Shown in pieces: positions 1 through 11,645 of a stretch of 64,000 nt of DNA. The notes beneath the pieces were generated by a model, which saw only the letters and a list, made by a program, of their open reading frames with translations, was not told the DNA's origin and ran no database searches. This stretch comes from Dermacentor variabilis (Eukaryota > Arthropoda > Arachnida > Ixodida > Ixodidae), in the NCBI RefSeq assembly GCF_050947875.1, contig NC_134570.1, positions 240,676,584 to 240,740,583 on the forward strand, given 5' to 3'. Made by a program: the position numbers and the translations under genes. How positions within the stretch are numbered: the stretch's first letter is position 1; each line of letters starts with the position of its first letter.

Positions 1-182
1 AGTGCTCTGCAGCTGTAGGAAACCGAGGGATAAGAGTTGATTGCACAATTTATGGCATTTCCAAATTTTTAACTTAGTACCATCTCTATACTATGTCGAC
101 ACTATGCCACTAGACCATTGCTCTGCTGCAGTCATCATAATATTAATTACTCATCGTATACACAAGCTATACAACTGTTTAG

Positions 183-850
183 GCAAAATTTTAAACTGTG
201 CGAGGAAGACAGGACGTGAACTGAAACATAGACACACAAAGCACAGGCTTCCAACTGGTTTTATTTTGTGAAAGCAAAGAATATATAAGGTACTTCAATA
301 TAGCAAAACAAGGAGCAATTGCAAATAATTTGTGCACAAGGTATTGACGAGAAATATCAAGGCCATGTCTGCATTAAGAGTGCAGGAGAGTCTTAATGTG
401 CCCATCTAAGACTTTAATTCTTTCCTTGAGAATCTCCTCTTGCAGTGCAGGAGCTGCGACAGCAAAAGCTGCCTGCCTTATGAGGAACAGAATAAATTCC
501 TTTCAAAGGTAAACTGAAGAACAGAAAGAGAAGTCATCAAGGCATTCCACATCGCTAAAAGGTGTGACAACTAAGTTAGCTCACCCTCTTGATCCCTATC
601 AAGGAAAGAAATAGAATTCTTAGATGGGCACATTGGGACTCTACTGCGCTCTTAATGCACAGGTGGCCTTGCTATTTTTTGTCACTGCCTCGTGCACAAT
701 TTCTTTGCGAATGTTCTTTGTTTTGCCATTTTGAAGAACCTTATAAACTCTCTGCCTTCACCAAACAAAGCCAGTCGGAAGTCTACACTTTGTGCATGCA
801 TCTATGTTTTTGTTCATGTCCTGTCTTCCTCGCAGAGTTTAAAATTTTGC
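183..850. repeat. foldback repeat, arms about 250 bp
   Basis: The sequence at about 183-432 is repeated in inverted orientation at about 597-850, with a spacer of roughly 165 bp. Landmarks are GCAAAATTTTAAACT near 183 mirrored near 850, and TCTTAGATGGGCACATT near 618 mirrored near 405. The arms differ by scattered substitutions and small indels, so it is an old foldback and not a recent duplication. No coding potential or transposase is visible. It may be two opposed fragments of one repeat family. Positions 1-182 show nothing recognisable. Confidence 0.7.
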
Positions 851-858
851 TGAAGCTA

Positions 859-1877
859 CGAGCAGACTAGCCCAAAACATGCCTTACTTCAGTGTACAGC
901 TGGGCTTGTTGGTAAAGCTACACAATGCAGCTCAAGTGTGTTTCTGCTCTTCCGTGTTCTCATAATGTGGCTCAGCCTTGAGTGCATGTGTAGTTTCAAT
1001 ACTGGCTACTATATTTTAACGACTAATATAATTTCAATCTTCAACTTCCAGCCAGACAGAGAACCTCATACTACATTCTGAACATTGCTGCAGTGTAGCA
1101 GGATTTCTGTCTAATGCATTGGCCTCTACCACCAAATGCCTGAGAAATTAAAAAAAATTATGTAGATTCCAAGCACAGTGGGGATTCATGTTACAGGAGG
1201 CATACTGCAGGTAAATGGCTACATAGTGTTGGTTCGGGTTCTTCCAAACATTGCAGTGTTGACCAATGTGTTTGTGTATGGTGAGTGATTGCATATATAT
1301 TATGACACAAGCTTTGTGAGGAGAGTACGAATGCAAAGGCATGGTTTCTTTGCCTCTTTCCTAACACTTTGTGGCGGCTGCAGTTTTGACAAGTGTAAAA
1401 CTTGGCTTATGCAGTATGCGCAAATGGGTTTGAGACTTTTAAGACCAATTTCCTTGAGGCAAAGTTTAGCATGGAGCCAGTTTTGTCACAAGGAAGTTAT
1501 TCCTACTCACACATGCCTGTTTTCTTTTTTTTCATTTAGTTTCAGGTCCACCTAAATTATTGCCGTCATGACAGCCGTCACATATAATATGGTAGCATCA
1601 ATCTTTGTATTAATCATTCGAGTATTGAAATCTAAAAGTTTGCAGCAGTGTAAAAGGACAGGAGGACAAGAGGAGAGAGGAGAAGAGAGGTTGCAGTGTA
1701 ACAGAAATAGGCAAGCACTAATTGAGCGACAAGACCACTGGACACAGGAAAAGCAGATTTAGCTGAAACACAGCAGCCTGTAAGGAAGAGACGGAACATA
1801 ATTCTTTGTGAAGCTTAGTCTGCATCACAGTTTTATATACCATCGGAGATCATGAACATGCCAGAGGCAAAGCATAC
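859..1877. other. no recognisable feature
   Basis: AT-rich sequence with short unsupported reading frames only. No protein motif, RNA gene or repeat boundary is recognised, apart from a purine-rich stretch near 1640-1700. Confidence 0.4.
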
Positions 1878-2450
1878 TGTTACGGGGATGTTGGGAGTAT
1901 AGAAAGACTGTATTTACAATATATATTGTCACGTGGTAGTGACGGTTGAGAAGGCAGCAAAACTATGATTGACGAAACAAGCGTTTTATTGGGCGAACTT
2001 GTGCCCTCAAAAGAGGCTACACTCAAAGAAGGATGGTAGCGGCGAACACGATCGGCGGTCGTCGAAAATCTGATGAGCGGGTCAAGCGCGTCGGCTTTTA
2101 TACATCTGTCGTCGAATGTTCCGGAGCAGTCACTGGGACCTGCGTGCCTTCCACAATGTTCCACATTATTCGCGTCGCGCACACATGCAATCAGATAACA
2201 CAAGTTGCGGTGAAAGACAGTGGACGGAACCATCGATAACATTCCAGAAACCTCTTTTACATGCAGGCGCGTCCTGTGCTGTGGGATAATATTTGTTAGG
2301 CGGCGAGAAGTGGTCGCCCAATAAAGATAAAGAAGTACACGTGTCAATATACAAGATGAGGCAGAGTAGTTAAGATGGCTGACCACCAACAGCACGCAGC
2401 AGGCAGCGTGCTGCGGTCTTCTTCCTCTCATTTTTCATCCTTCCGTAACA
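1878..2450 (-). repeat. 3' LTR of degraded Ty3/gypsy element
   Basis: The 573-bp segment begins TGTTACGG and ends CCGTAACA, perfect inverted termini of the TG...CA type expected for an LTR. On the minus strand it lies directly downstream of the integrase remnant. The adjoining bases (2451-2462) read on the minus strand as a G-rich tract, CCTGGGGGTCC, which could be the polypurine primer site. No second copy was found beyond the gag end near 7.1 kb, so the element has lost its 5' LTR. A target duplication therefore cannot be tested. Confidence 0.75.
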
Positions 2451-2733
2451 GGACCCCCAGGTGGTGAAGCGCCGTCTCGGCTCATGGTAGGCAAATAATC
2501 GTGAACGAAGTATGGCTTCAGCAGCGAAACATGCACGACGTCAACAGGCGTCAGACTTGAGGATGCATCAAACTGAAGTGGCGAAATCTCAATTTATGTC
2601 GTTAACTTGACTTAGGACTTCATAAGGCCCTGTGTAGTGAGACAGAAGCTTCTGGGAGAGGCCAACCCGAAGACATGGTGACCAAAGGGGCATCCAAGCA
2701 CCTGGTGCGAACTTAACATCGCGATGGCATCAG

Positions 2734-3692
2734 TCATAACTCTTTTGGTATATGCTGCGGGGCTAATAAACGAGATTGGGTGACTTGACATGCCCTGTGA
2801 GCGCGATCGATGACTTCATGAGCATGGTCAGTTGCAACACGTGGCACAGAAGGGATTATGATGTCAAAAAGCAAAGTGGTTTTGCAACCATACAAAAGAT
2901 AAAAGGGTGAATATCCTGCAGTGTCACGTCGGGACAAGTTATACACAAACGGCACGTAGGCCAGCGTGGTGTCCCAGTCACGGTGATCGTTGGAGACCTA
3001 CATCGACAGCATCTCTGTGATTGTTCGGTTGAGACATTCCATAAGACCGTTTGTTTGTGGGTGGTAGGCGGTGGACAGCTTGTGCTCAGTGGCACAAGAG
3101 CGGACGAGGTCGTCGACAACTAGAGACAAGAATGAGCAGCTGCGGTCTGTAATAACTGTCGAGGTGCACCATGGTGGACAATGACGTCATGGAGGAGAAT
3201 ATCGACGACGTCTGTTGCACAACTAGTCGGCAACGCCTTTGGTATCGCATAGCGTGTCATGTAATCAGTAGCGATGGCAATCGACTTGTTAGCTCTAGTC
3301 GTCGTCGGAAAAGTGCCAGGTAAGTCAAGGCCTAAGCGAGAGAACGGTTCACAGGGAACTTCAACTGGATGGAGTCATCCGACAGGTGGTAGGGGAGGTT
3401 TCTTCCGGCACTGACACAATTCGCAAGTTGCGACATAACAGTGCACAAAGCAGTAGAGACCTGGCCAGAAGAACCGGCGTTGTACATGATCATATGTATG
3501 CAAAACTACAAGGTGTCCCACCGTCGGTGCATCGTGAAGTTGTTCAAAAGCAACAGATTGCAGATGACGAGGACGGCCAAGGAGCAACTCAGGGCCATCA
3601 GCATTCATATTGCAGTTGTAGAGGATGCCGTTGCGCGGCAAGAACATGCGGCATGTGCCGTCAGTGCTGTGAGAGTGATTGCACTCCGGCAA
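2734..3692 (-). pseudogene. gypsy integrase remnant
   Basis: The minus strand encodes broken pieces of a Ty3/gypsy integrase. At 3375-3692 is an HHCC-type N-terminal zinc region (HDAPTVGH followed by CELCQ, then the typical FFWPGL). At 2734-3119 lie fragments of the core and C-terminal side, including DTAGYSPFYLLYG. The pieces sit in different frames with stops between them. The integrase would insert the cDNA copy; this one cannot be functional. The intact-frame gypsy fragment at 49.9-51.1 kb gives the same order, which supports the reading. Confidence 0.75.
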
Positions 3693-3790
3693 TGATGGAC
3701 TGTGAGGACTCGTCGCGTTGTTGTTCGGTGCGCATGTCAGTCATGTCAGTGAAAGCCATCACGCAGGTCACCGGATCATGCACAGAAGGA

Positions 3791-5407
3791 TCAAGTGGAT
3801 CCACGGGGTGACGAGAGGCAGTTAGTGTCCTTGTGGAGGCATCCAGTCTTGTAATTGCCAATAAATGAAAATTCCTGGAGCCACGAAGCCCAGCCACCAA
3901 GCCGTCCTGTCAGGTCCCGGAGGGAAGACAGCCGGCAGAGTGCGTGGTGGTCTGTAACGACCGAAAATGTACGGCCGTACAAATATGGCCGGAACTTGAC
4001 GACAGCCCAAACTAAAGCGAAGCACTCCCACTCGGTGATGGGGTAATTTCTCTCGGCAGGTGACAGCAGGCGGCTGGCATAAGCTATCACGCACTCCATA
4101 CCATTCTGTTGTTGATCGAGAACAACGCCGATGCCATGGCCGCTTGCGCCAGTGTGGACTTCGGTCGGTGCAGATGGATCAAAGTGGGCAAGTATGGGAA
4201 GGGTGGTCAGAAACCTGATGAGAGCGGCAAACGCATGAGCCTGCTTTGGGCCCCATGAGAATGGCGTGTTCTTCTTTTTGATCTGTCAAAGGCCGAGCAA
4301 TGTTGGCAAGGTTTTTGATGAAACGATAAAAGTAAGAACACAGGCCGAAGAAGCAGAATGTGGCACAGGGAAACTGCGTATGGCACGAACTTTTTCCGAA
4401 TCTGGTTGGACACCGGATGCGTCAATAAGGTGCCCCAACACGGTAATCTGATGGCGCCCAAATTGACACTTCGTGGAGTTGGAGGCCAGCTTTTCAGAAG
4501 ACCGCAATAATGGCAGTGAGTCGGGTAAGGCAGCTGCCCAACATGGGAGAAAAAACAGCTTTGTCAAGCTAACAAAGACAGGTGGTCCATTTGCAGCATC
4601 GTAGAAGAGAGTCCATCACAAGTTAAAATGTCGCACGAGCATTGCATAGGCAAAAGGGCATGACTTTGAAATGATATAAGCCATCCGGTGTGATGAAGGC
4701 TGTCTTCTCCAACCATTTCATCAACCGAAATCTGCCAGTAGCTGGATCAAAGATCGATGGACGATAAGTATTTAGCTCTGTGCAAGCGGTCCAAGGCGTC
4801 ATCGATGCATGGTAGTGGGTAGACGTCTTTTCGCGTGATCTCATTTAAGTGGCAATAATCGACGAAAATGTGCCAGGCACCATCTTTCTTTTTTCACATG
4901 GACGACAGGCGTAGGGCTGGCTGATGGCTCGATGACCCCTTTGCGGAGCGTTTTGCCCGCCTCTGATTGGATGGCTCGACGTTCAGCATGCGATGCAGGA
5001 TACGGACGCTGACAAATAGGATTTGTGTCTCTAGTGTTTATATGATAGTGAACAACAGATGTTCATCCTAAAGGCCTGTTGCCGAAATCAAAGATTCCAC
5101 TGTACGATTCAAGCAGGAGACGTATGTCCCTGGCCTGTGCAGAGGTGAGGTTAAGTGCAGTCATTTTCGCAAAGTCGTCCGTTAAGGAACTAGAGCTGGG
5201 CGCTGCGATTGGCACTAATAAACCACTCTCAGAATTCAGACTCTCAATATCAAATTCAGAACCACTAGAAACGCTGTCCAAGAACATGCTGGCCGGAATC
5301 ACTTGAGGACACAGGCTGAAATTCAGAAGAGGTAAAACAATGTCATTATTAGTAACCGTGACCGGTTCAAAGCACATCGATGATGGGGCGAAGCACATAT
5401 TCACCAT
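3791..5407 (-). pseudogene. gypsy reverse transcriptase / RNase H remnant
   Basis: Minus-strand fragments of pol. An RNase H-like segment is at 3791-4099 (VIAYASRLLSPAERNY, then VVTDHHALCRLSSL). The RT-RNase H connection is at 4286-4567 (KCQFGRHQITVLGHLI). An RT palm piece is at 4623-4844 (KTAFITPDGLYHFKVMPF). The start of the RT region is at 5063-5407 (GIFDFGNRPLG). Reading changes frame several times, and the stretch carrying the YxDD catalytic motif is not recoverable as one ORF. In a live element RT and RNase H convert genomic RNA to DNA. This is an old dead copy. Confidence 0.75.
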
Positions 5408-6053
5408 CAGGAACCTGTGGCTGGGCGGTCAAGGTGACGTAAGTAACTGCTTCGGGTGACAGACGCACATCACGAAGCGAGCACAAGTGCGGTGGGGCGG
5501 TGCTCTGAGCATCGGCGAGTTGAGGCAGTTCTAACTGAAGAACGCCGGCCGTGCAGTCGGGGAGAGCAGAATGAGTGGATAAAAAGTCAAATCCTGGGAT
5601 AACGTTGTGAGGGAAGATGTTGCTCACAGCAAAGAGAACAGAAGTAGGGCGGCCAGCTATACTTGCAGTACACATTCCAAGAACCAGCATTCCACCGTCA
5701 GCCATATGAAGCACTCGGGCAGCTGCTGGGGTGAGGACCTTCTTTAAACGACTACGCAGGCTAGCACTCATCACAGGTATGTGGTCTCCACTGTCGATGA
5801 GTGCTTGGACAGCTATGCTGTCTATTTTAATGCCAATTACACTTCTCCTTGTGTGCATAGACAGGGGATTTGCTGCAGCATTAGGCAATGCAGCACCACC
5901 TCTGAGGGCTGCATTTCTTAGTTTTACGAACAGATGCGGCCAAACGCCACAGGGGACGAAAGGCGACGTGGCTGTGGCGAACGCGAAGATGGGCGACGTG
6001 TTTGCGGTGAACGAGACTGGTGTCCGTGCGGCGATGGTGAGCGACTGTACCAC
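5367..6053 (-). pseudogene. gypsy aspartic protease region
   Basis: A 228-codon open stretch carrying the retropepsin-like region. The flap and active-site neighbourhood is recognisable as QALIDSGDHIPVMS, followed by LHMADGGM and NVIPGFDFLSTHSALPDC. The active-site motif is D-S-G where D-T/S-G is normal, so the catalytic aspartate is present. It follows the Arg/Ser-rich gag tail and precedes RT, the expected gag-pro-pol order. It is one of the longest intact stretches of the element but is surrounded by frameshifted neighbours. Confidence 0.7.
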
Positions 6054-7119
6054 ATGTTCCTAGCAGAGTTGCCGCTGTTGGATTCGGCGGTGGGCATAAC
6101 ATTGCGGGCATTTTCATCAAAACGGCTCAGGTTGGTTGGCATGCGAAGTGTTAAGGGCCACGAGTTGTGAAAGTATTGGCGACATGACCAATGTGCCAGC
6201 AGGTGAAACATATCGGCTGGTCGTCCGCAGTTCTCTACTCAGTCGGGCTGCGATAACACGGAGAGAAGCGTCGGGGTGGAACAAAAATAGTAGAAGGGCG
6301 TTTGTTAGCTCTGGGATTGGCAACAGCACAGACAGAACGTAAGCCAATGTTTTCCTGGTGAATGATGGCTTGTAAGAAGGGGACTGAAAATGTTGTAGCA
6401 TCAGGGATAGGCAAACAGAAATGCAGGCGCCATCACATCCAGTTCACGTCAACGATTCGCACCACATCCTCCGATGGCGACGCAGGCTGGTGTGTGGGTT
6501 GATCTTCACACGTTGGCGTTGCAGCAGTAGTGGGAAGTCTGGCGAATGGTTGCAAGACGCATCGGCTTTTGGCGTGCTGGAATTGTCGGCACTCTTTAAT
6601 GATAACATCAACTGTAGAGCAGCTTTTGCACATGAGCAGATTAAAGGCGTCGTCAGCAACCCTTAAGCACATGCCCGACCTTCTCAGCTTCTGTCATGTC
6701 ATGATCGGGTTTGCTTTACGACAAAGTGCCAGCATGTCTTGGATGTACAAGAGATAGGACTCCGTGGGGAATTGAGAACAGGAGGCCTGTTCCTGTTTTG
6801 CGTCAATTTTACGGCCGGCTGGTTTGCCAAACAACTCTGTCAACTTCTCTTTGCATTGGTCCCAGCTGGTTAGCTCCTCTTCGTGGTTTTCATACCACAC
6901 CTTTGCCGTGCCTCTTAGGTAGAACAACAGGTTAACTAGCACACGCGTGGGGTCCCATCTGTTGATTCCACTCCCACGTTCGTACATAGCCACCCACTTT
7001 TCAACATCGGTGCCATTGGTCCCACAGAAAGTTCCAGGATCCTTGGGTTGCGCAACCACAACCTTGGCTATGCCCGATGACAAGGTACAGCAAGATGCTA
7101 CTTTACCCCCAGATGTCAC
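5924..7119 (-). pseudogene. gypsy gag remnant
   Basis: The N-terminal part (6694-7119) holds a retrotransposon gag-type region with DVEKWVAMYERG, NRWDPTRVLVNLLFYLRGTA and LTELFGKPAGRKIDAK. The reading continues in another frame at 6433-6672. A Ser-Arg-rich linker (RSPSPHGHQSRSPQTRRPSS) lies at 5924-6211, preceded by a decayed CCHC knuckle in which the cysteines are largely lost. Gag forms the particle and binds element RNA. At least two frameshifts make it non-functional. Upstream of 7119 no LTR or primer-binding site is seen. Confidence 0.75.
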
Positions 7120-7596
7120 CTCTTATGACATTTCAAGGCAGCGAGACTGAGACTGCACTGTATTCAGCGGCACTGACAACCATGATGTAGAGGATTGACT
7201 TTCCCCCTATGTACAACACATCAGCAGAATAAGAACAAGGAAATGCACCAAACAGGTGCATGGCACTAAACTGGACCCACTACCTGCTGTATGCAAGAGA
7301 GAATGAGGAAGAATGAGCTTCCCGTTACTCCTGAGCACCTACCTACAACTGCTTTTATGGGCACAGCATTGAAGCTGCAATTGAGGTAATGCCTAACACC
7401 ACATGAAATACAAAGCACACTACGTCAACACAGAGAAACCAAAACAATTGCACACACTTCTCACCGAAATAGACACAACACCTGCTTTGTTGCATCTGAG
7501 TTGAAACGGGTGAATCCCAAACTCTGTGTCACATAACATCTGAAAAAATTAGCTGCTACGAGATAACCAATGAGATTAATCTGGCGCGCTATGCAT
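7120..7596. other. no recognisable feature
   Basis: Non-coding AT-rich DNA beyond the gag end of the gypsy remnant. The missing 5' LTR is not present here. Confidence 0.4.
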
Positions 7597-7672
7597 GCGC
7601 ATCTTTAGCCTAATGGGTAAAGAATTGGGCTGCTGCACTAAGGACCCAGATTAACAACCCACCATCAGGCAC
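7597..7672 (+). repeat. tRNA-like SINE head, decayed
   Basis: The stretch has an A-box-like TAGCCTAATGG and then GGGCTGCTGCACTAAGGACCC, in the arrangement of a tRNA D-arm and anticodon arm. The B-box position reads AGATTAACAACCC where GGTTCGAATCCC would be expected. It closes with CACCATCAGGCAC. The pattern matches tRNA-derived heads of arthropod SINEs, but the B box is mutated, so it is a dead copy and not a tRNA gene. Confidence 0.45.
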
Positions 7673-9620
7673 ATTACTAACTATTATTGAGCCTATCTGA
7701 CTGGATGTATGAAGAAGCCAGGAGACAGCTCATGATAATGCTTTGCATAAGAGACAACGAAGCTGAACCCACGTTTTCTGCCTTGTGCTTGCAATGCTCT
7801 ACCAAGTGAGCTTCAACGGCAGTTGTCCCAATGTCAATTTTCTTGGATAGCTGCGCATATGTACTAAGCATAGCCGTGGGAGTGCTAGGCAGCAGTACTC
7901 ACAGTTATGATGGCAGACGTGTAATATCCTTTAAAACACCAACATATCAAAGCACATGATCTTAGAAGCTGACAACTCGCTAATAAACACTCGTTTTCTA
8001 CCATGAGGCCCCAAGGCACCCGAAATCAAAACATTTGTATCTTATGAGCGAGAAAAATCGGGAATCATGCAGCTCAATTTTTTGTTTATAACAAGCATGT
8101 GATGGCAACAGACAATGAAGCAACAGTGACTACATAGAAAAATGGGTTAGAGCTGACGACAATCATTGGCAGCTCACACTATAAAGCTTTCTCTCCAATT
8201 TATTGTCTCAAGACATCTGGCAGCAAATCCTCTGGATTCTTCTTCTACTATGTCTCTTGCAACTGAAATTTTAAATGTGTGTAACACTTCATGGCAACTT
8301 AGAACACTTAAATGGTTAAGCATCTCCATATCTTAAATTTGTGGACTAGCTTTGTCTCCTTTCTAGAACAATAACTCTCTGGTGTCATACATCACTCAAA
8401 CCAACTAATTCTCACTCAAACCACTACTTATTAAATCTACCTTTAGATGAGCAGTACCTGCATTAGATGCAGCTGCATACCCTTTTAGCAAATGGATATA
8501 CATACCACGCTCAGACTGAGCAAACCAAACAAACCAACAGCAACCAGTGCTTGTGTCCATTTGTCTTCAACAAGGCAGAGACAGGCCAGGTCTCGATAAA
8601 CACAACAAATATAAGGTGCAGGCAGAGGAAATAAGCAGAAGCTGTAAAGACAGCAGCAAAGTGAAACAAATTAGACAAGCTTGCATACAGTCAGCGATCT
8701 GGGCCGAGGACAATGCACAACGTTACTGCCACAATTAGAAGCAAATGCTCCTCATGTAACAAGAAAAAACATGTTTTAGCCGTAAACAGCACGACTACGC
8801 GGAGTTGGTTGATATTCTATAAACAGCACATACAACAATTAAAGCAGACACATTACTTGTGTCATCTGTCTCCTTGCTGTTTCTACAATATCGGTCACGG
8901 TTGCAAAGCTACGCACATGATCTATGAACGAAAGCAACGGACGTGCATATAAAGCTTGGTGAGCCGATTCATACTAATATATATATATGTTTAATTTTGA
9001 AAGTTCCCGAAAAGTGATAGTAGCAACAGCAGTAAAGTGGTTTCGTTTACCAGCTCGCTCACAACGTACGCATAGTATGATTTAACTCCACGGCTCGCAA
9101 AGGAGCTACTAAGAAGCTTTAAGTGAAGGAAATACGCTTTTATTATCTCACTGCAACGAATGAAAGCCTCTGACGCCCATACCGCGGTCAGCAGTGAGAA
9201 AGGTAATTAAATGCAGCAATGCGCTGCATGGGTAAATAAGAAGGGCATAGCGTAGTCATCCTATAGAGATGGAGAAAAATAGACTTAAGAACGCGATAAA
9301 CATCATAGGACGACATCCACGCTAGTTGAGTGCATGCATTTCTGGCGCGTGGAAGATGTCGCTGTTTTTTTCATTTTTTTACATCGGTGCAACGCGTAGG
9401 AACTGCAGTGTTTAAGGCACGAACGAATAAATTATACTGCGATCACTGCGGGACCTGCGACAACCGTTTCGTGTTCCTTCGAATTTCGAGATCACATCGA
9501 CCACAGCTCGAATGCGCAACCGGTTTTTTACGTGTCACCAAGAGAACGGGTAATCGCACAACACTTACCGTTGCTCCAAGTACGTCCACAGAACTCCTAT
9601 ACAAATTTAGAGAAGGGAAA
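7673..9620. other. no recognisable gene
   Basis: About 2 kb of AT-rich sequence with only short random ORFs. A (TA)n run of about 14 bases sits near 8979. No repeat family, RNA gene or protein motif is recognised. Confidence 0.4.
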
Positions 9621-9627
9621 CTGTACC

Positions 9628-9712
9628 CAGGCCCATAGAGTTACTATACTGACTCTAGAGGACAAGCTACCCATAGGGCCCATGCATTGAAATCGGGAAC
9701 CGCAAGAGCGGC
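9628..9712 (-). repeat. dispersed repeat shared with 16.6/17.3 kb
   Basis: Read on the minus strand this segment runs from a GGCGCCGC core through CCTCTAGAGT to AACTCTATGG and GCCTGGG. The same order (GGCGCC, GGTTCCC, CCTCTAGAGTT, AACTCTATG, CCCAGGCC) occurs on the plus strand around the insertion at 16.62-17.34 kb. Two copies in one window mark a dispersed family. Its nature (gene 5' end, SINE or snRNA-like) is not resolved. Confidence 0.5.
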
Positions 9713-10718
9713 GCCATGTTGCTACGCGCCGAGGTTGCCAGCTCCTGAGACGCTTGCTAGACTTGGTGACAGTAGTCAGTTTTAATCCGGCAACCATAGC
9801 AGCGTAGCATGGCGTCGCGCTTGTAGTGTCGTGATGTGTGGGTGCTGCCGTGTGTTTGGGCTTTATAAGTTGGTTCTTTATTCTATGTTGCGGGACGGTG
9901 TGGGTGTGATCCATGTTGACCGTACAGGTGGCAGTTATGCAACCGAGGGATGATCCTGTTGAAGTTTCCGGCGGTATGCCGGTTTTCAGCGGTCACGCCT
10001 GCTGCAGGAGTGTCACTCGACGAGGTTACGAGCTCGAAGCTGTGGTCAGATTCCTCGTTGGCGTTCCGTAATTCTCTTCGCACGGGCGCGGTATGTTGCA
10101 AAAGCCGCTTTCGCGATCTATCGTCGCGACGATAAATCGGGTTTCTTTATTATTATAAGTACTGATCCAGCTGTAGGGCACATGTAACCGACAAACGGAA
10201 GTCTCAGGAGAGCACCTGAGATTATAATAAAGCAGGCGGCGCAGGAACTCCAGGGCACCCAAGGGACAGTGGGGGCATCAAAGCTCGAAGCAGAACGGTA
10301 CGTAGGTTGGGGCCGCCGAGGCAGGTGTGTGCCAGGGAGTGTTCGCACGGACAGCTCCCCTGGCACGCGCAGTGTGCCTCGCAAAGTCGAGATACTTTAA
10401 AGGCGCCTGCGCCCATGATCTTTCTTTTTCCTCGGTGCAGTGAGCACGATTAACGAGAATAATATGGAGGGCGTCCGGTGCAGTCGCGAATGCGTCATGG
10501 CAAATGTAGCTCGCGTCGCCTGGCGTGTGTAGTAATATCAGAGTTGGTTGTATGAACTTTATGCATAATACGCCTTGTTACGGTACCTTAACGGAATGGG
10601 ACTAGAGGACGGTGTTGGTACATTTTTTCGTACCGCCCTAATCCTATACCCCCCACTACAAACACTCACACACACGTTTTTTTTTAATGTATACATACAA
10701 TTCCTTGCCATGACGGAT
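9713..10718. other. GC-rich, CpG-containing stretch without a clear gene
   Basis: From about 9690 to 10500 the base composition rises and CpG is frequent, as in promoter or first-exon DNA. Short ORFs exist on both strands but none shows a recognised domain or convincing splice signals. It could be the 5' region of a gene whose exons are outside recognition. Confidence 0.3.
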
Positions 10719-10757
10719 CACAGCCTCCTTTATTTTTGAAAAATAGAGGAGGCTGTG
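10719..10757. repeat. 39-bp near-perfect palindrome
   Basis: CACAGCCTCC at 10719-10728 pairs with GGAGGCTGTG at 10748-10757, and the intervening TATTTTTGAAAAATA is itself palindromic. The whole can form a long hairpin. No adjoining gene end was found to make it a terminator. It may be a short inverted-repeat element. Confidence 0.6.
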
Positions 10758-11119
10758 GACGGATTGACCAGTTCAAGTTGTCAACTTGTCAGTAACTGTC
10801 ATGGGAATCACTGTAATAAATACAATTCCACGATCGGATTGCTTACTTTCACTTTTTGTTGTAACACTGAGGACTACATGGAACTTTATTTTGTATATGT
10901 GAGAGAAGTATGGATATCACAAGCTTAAGCCAATGTGCGATACACAGACAAAGCAGCTGCTACAACATGAACTGCATTGAGGGCCACGCAACACATACGT
11001 AATTAAAGGTGCAAAATATAGGGGGAAGCTTCAAAATACGCTCTGTAGCACTGCAAAGTATAACATATATTGTATGTGTACAATAAATGTTCAAAAGAAC
11101 AATGCATCAACGTCCCATT

Positions 11120-11640
11120 TGCCTTCAAGTTTATTTTCAAGTTCAAGTTTACTGAAGTTTATTATGAGCATATGTACAACAGGAATCTACTGATACACCC
11201 GCAGTCAAGGTAGCTGTTCGAGGTGTGCTGGCTGCCTCAGTGTAAGAAAAAGAAATTGGGTGAATGTCGACACCAGTACCACTGCTTCTTGCCTCTGACC
11301 TGCATGCGCCTCCGCGGCATCTCTGTGCTCAAGTGTGCTGGTGTGGCGAGGCGTAGGAGTCATCTGAGAGAAACAGTATCGTTTACATGGAGAAGTGGCT
11401 GATCACATTGCTTGTCGCTTTCCCTCAAATGTTTCCTTGGCGACTAGGGAGACACATCCGCAGTCAAGGTGGCTGTTCGAGGTGTGCTGACTGCCTAAAC
11501 GAAAGAAAAAGAAATAAATTATATGAATGTCGATACCAGTGCTATTGCTTCTTGCCTCTTACCTGCATTTGCCTCCATGGCCTCTTGGCTTGCGGAGTCT
11601 GTATGAGGGAGCTGCTGTGGCTAGGCGTAGGCATAATCTA
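11120..11640 (-). pseudogene. duplicated exon-pair module, minus-strand gene end
   Basis: Two diverged copies of one module lie about 259 bp apart (anchor GCAGTCAAGG at 11201 and 11460 on the plus strand). On the minus strand each copy has acceptor-like TTTCTCTCAG or TTTCGCTTAG, a short open exon, a donor (CAG/GTAAGA or CAG/GTCAGA), a second pyrimidine-rich acceptor, and an exon encoding SQHTSNS-LDCGC or, in another frame, STPRTATLTA. The last copy is followed by AATAAA signals near 11165 and 11125, as at a gene 3' end. The two first exons differ by 11 bases, so their frames disagree. I do not recognise the protein. It may be a repeat-derived or decaying gene. Confidence 0.35.
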
Positions 11641-11645
11641 AGCGA

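Noticed and set aside
2065..2095. GAAA and CTGATGAG in the LTR as a hammerhead ribozyme
   Set aside because: The core elements are in the wrong order and spacing and no supporting stems form.
2033..2239. ORFs within the gypsy LTR
   Set aside because: LTR sequence is non-coding and the frames have no motif.
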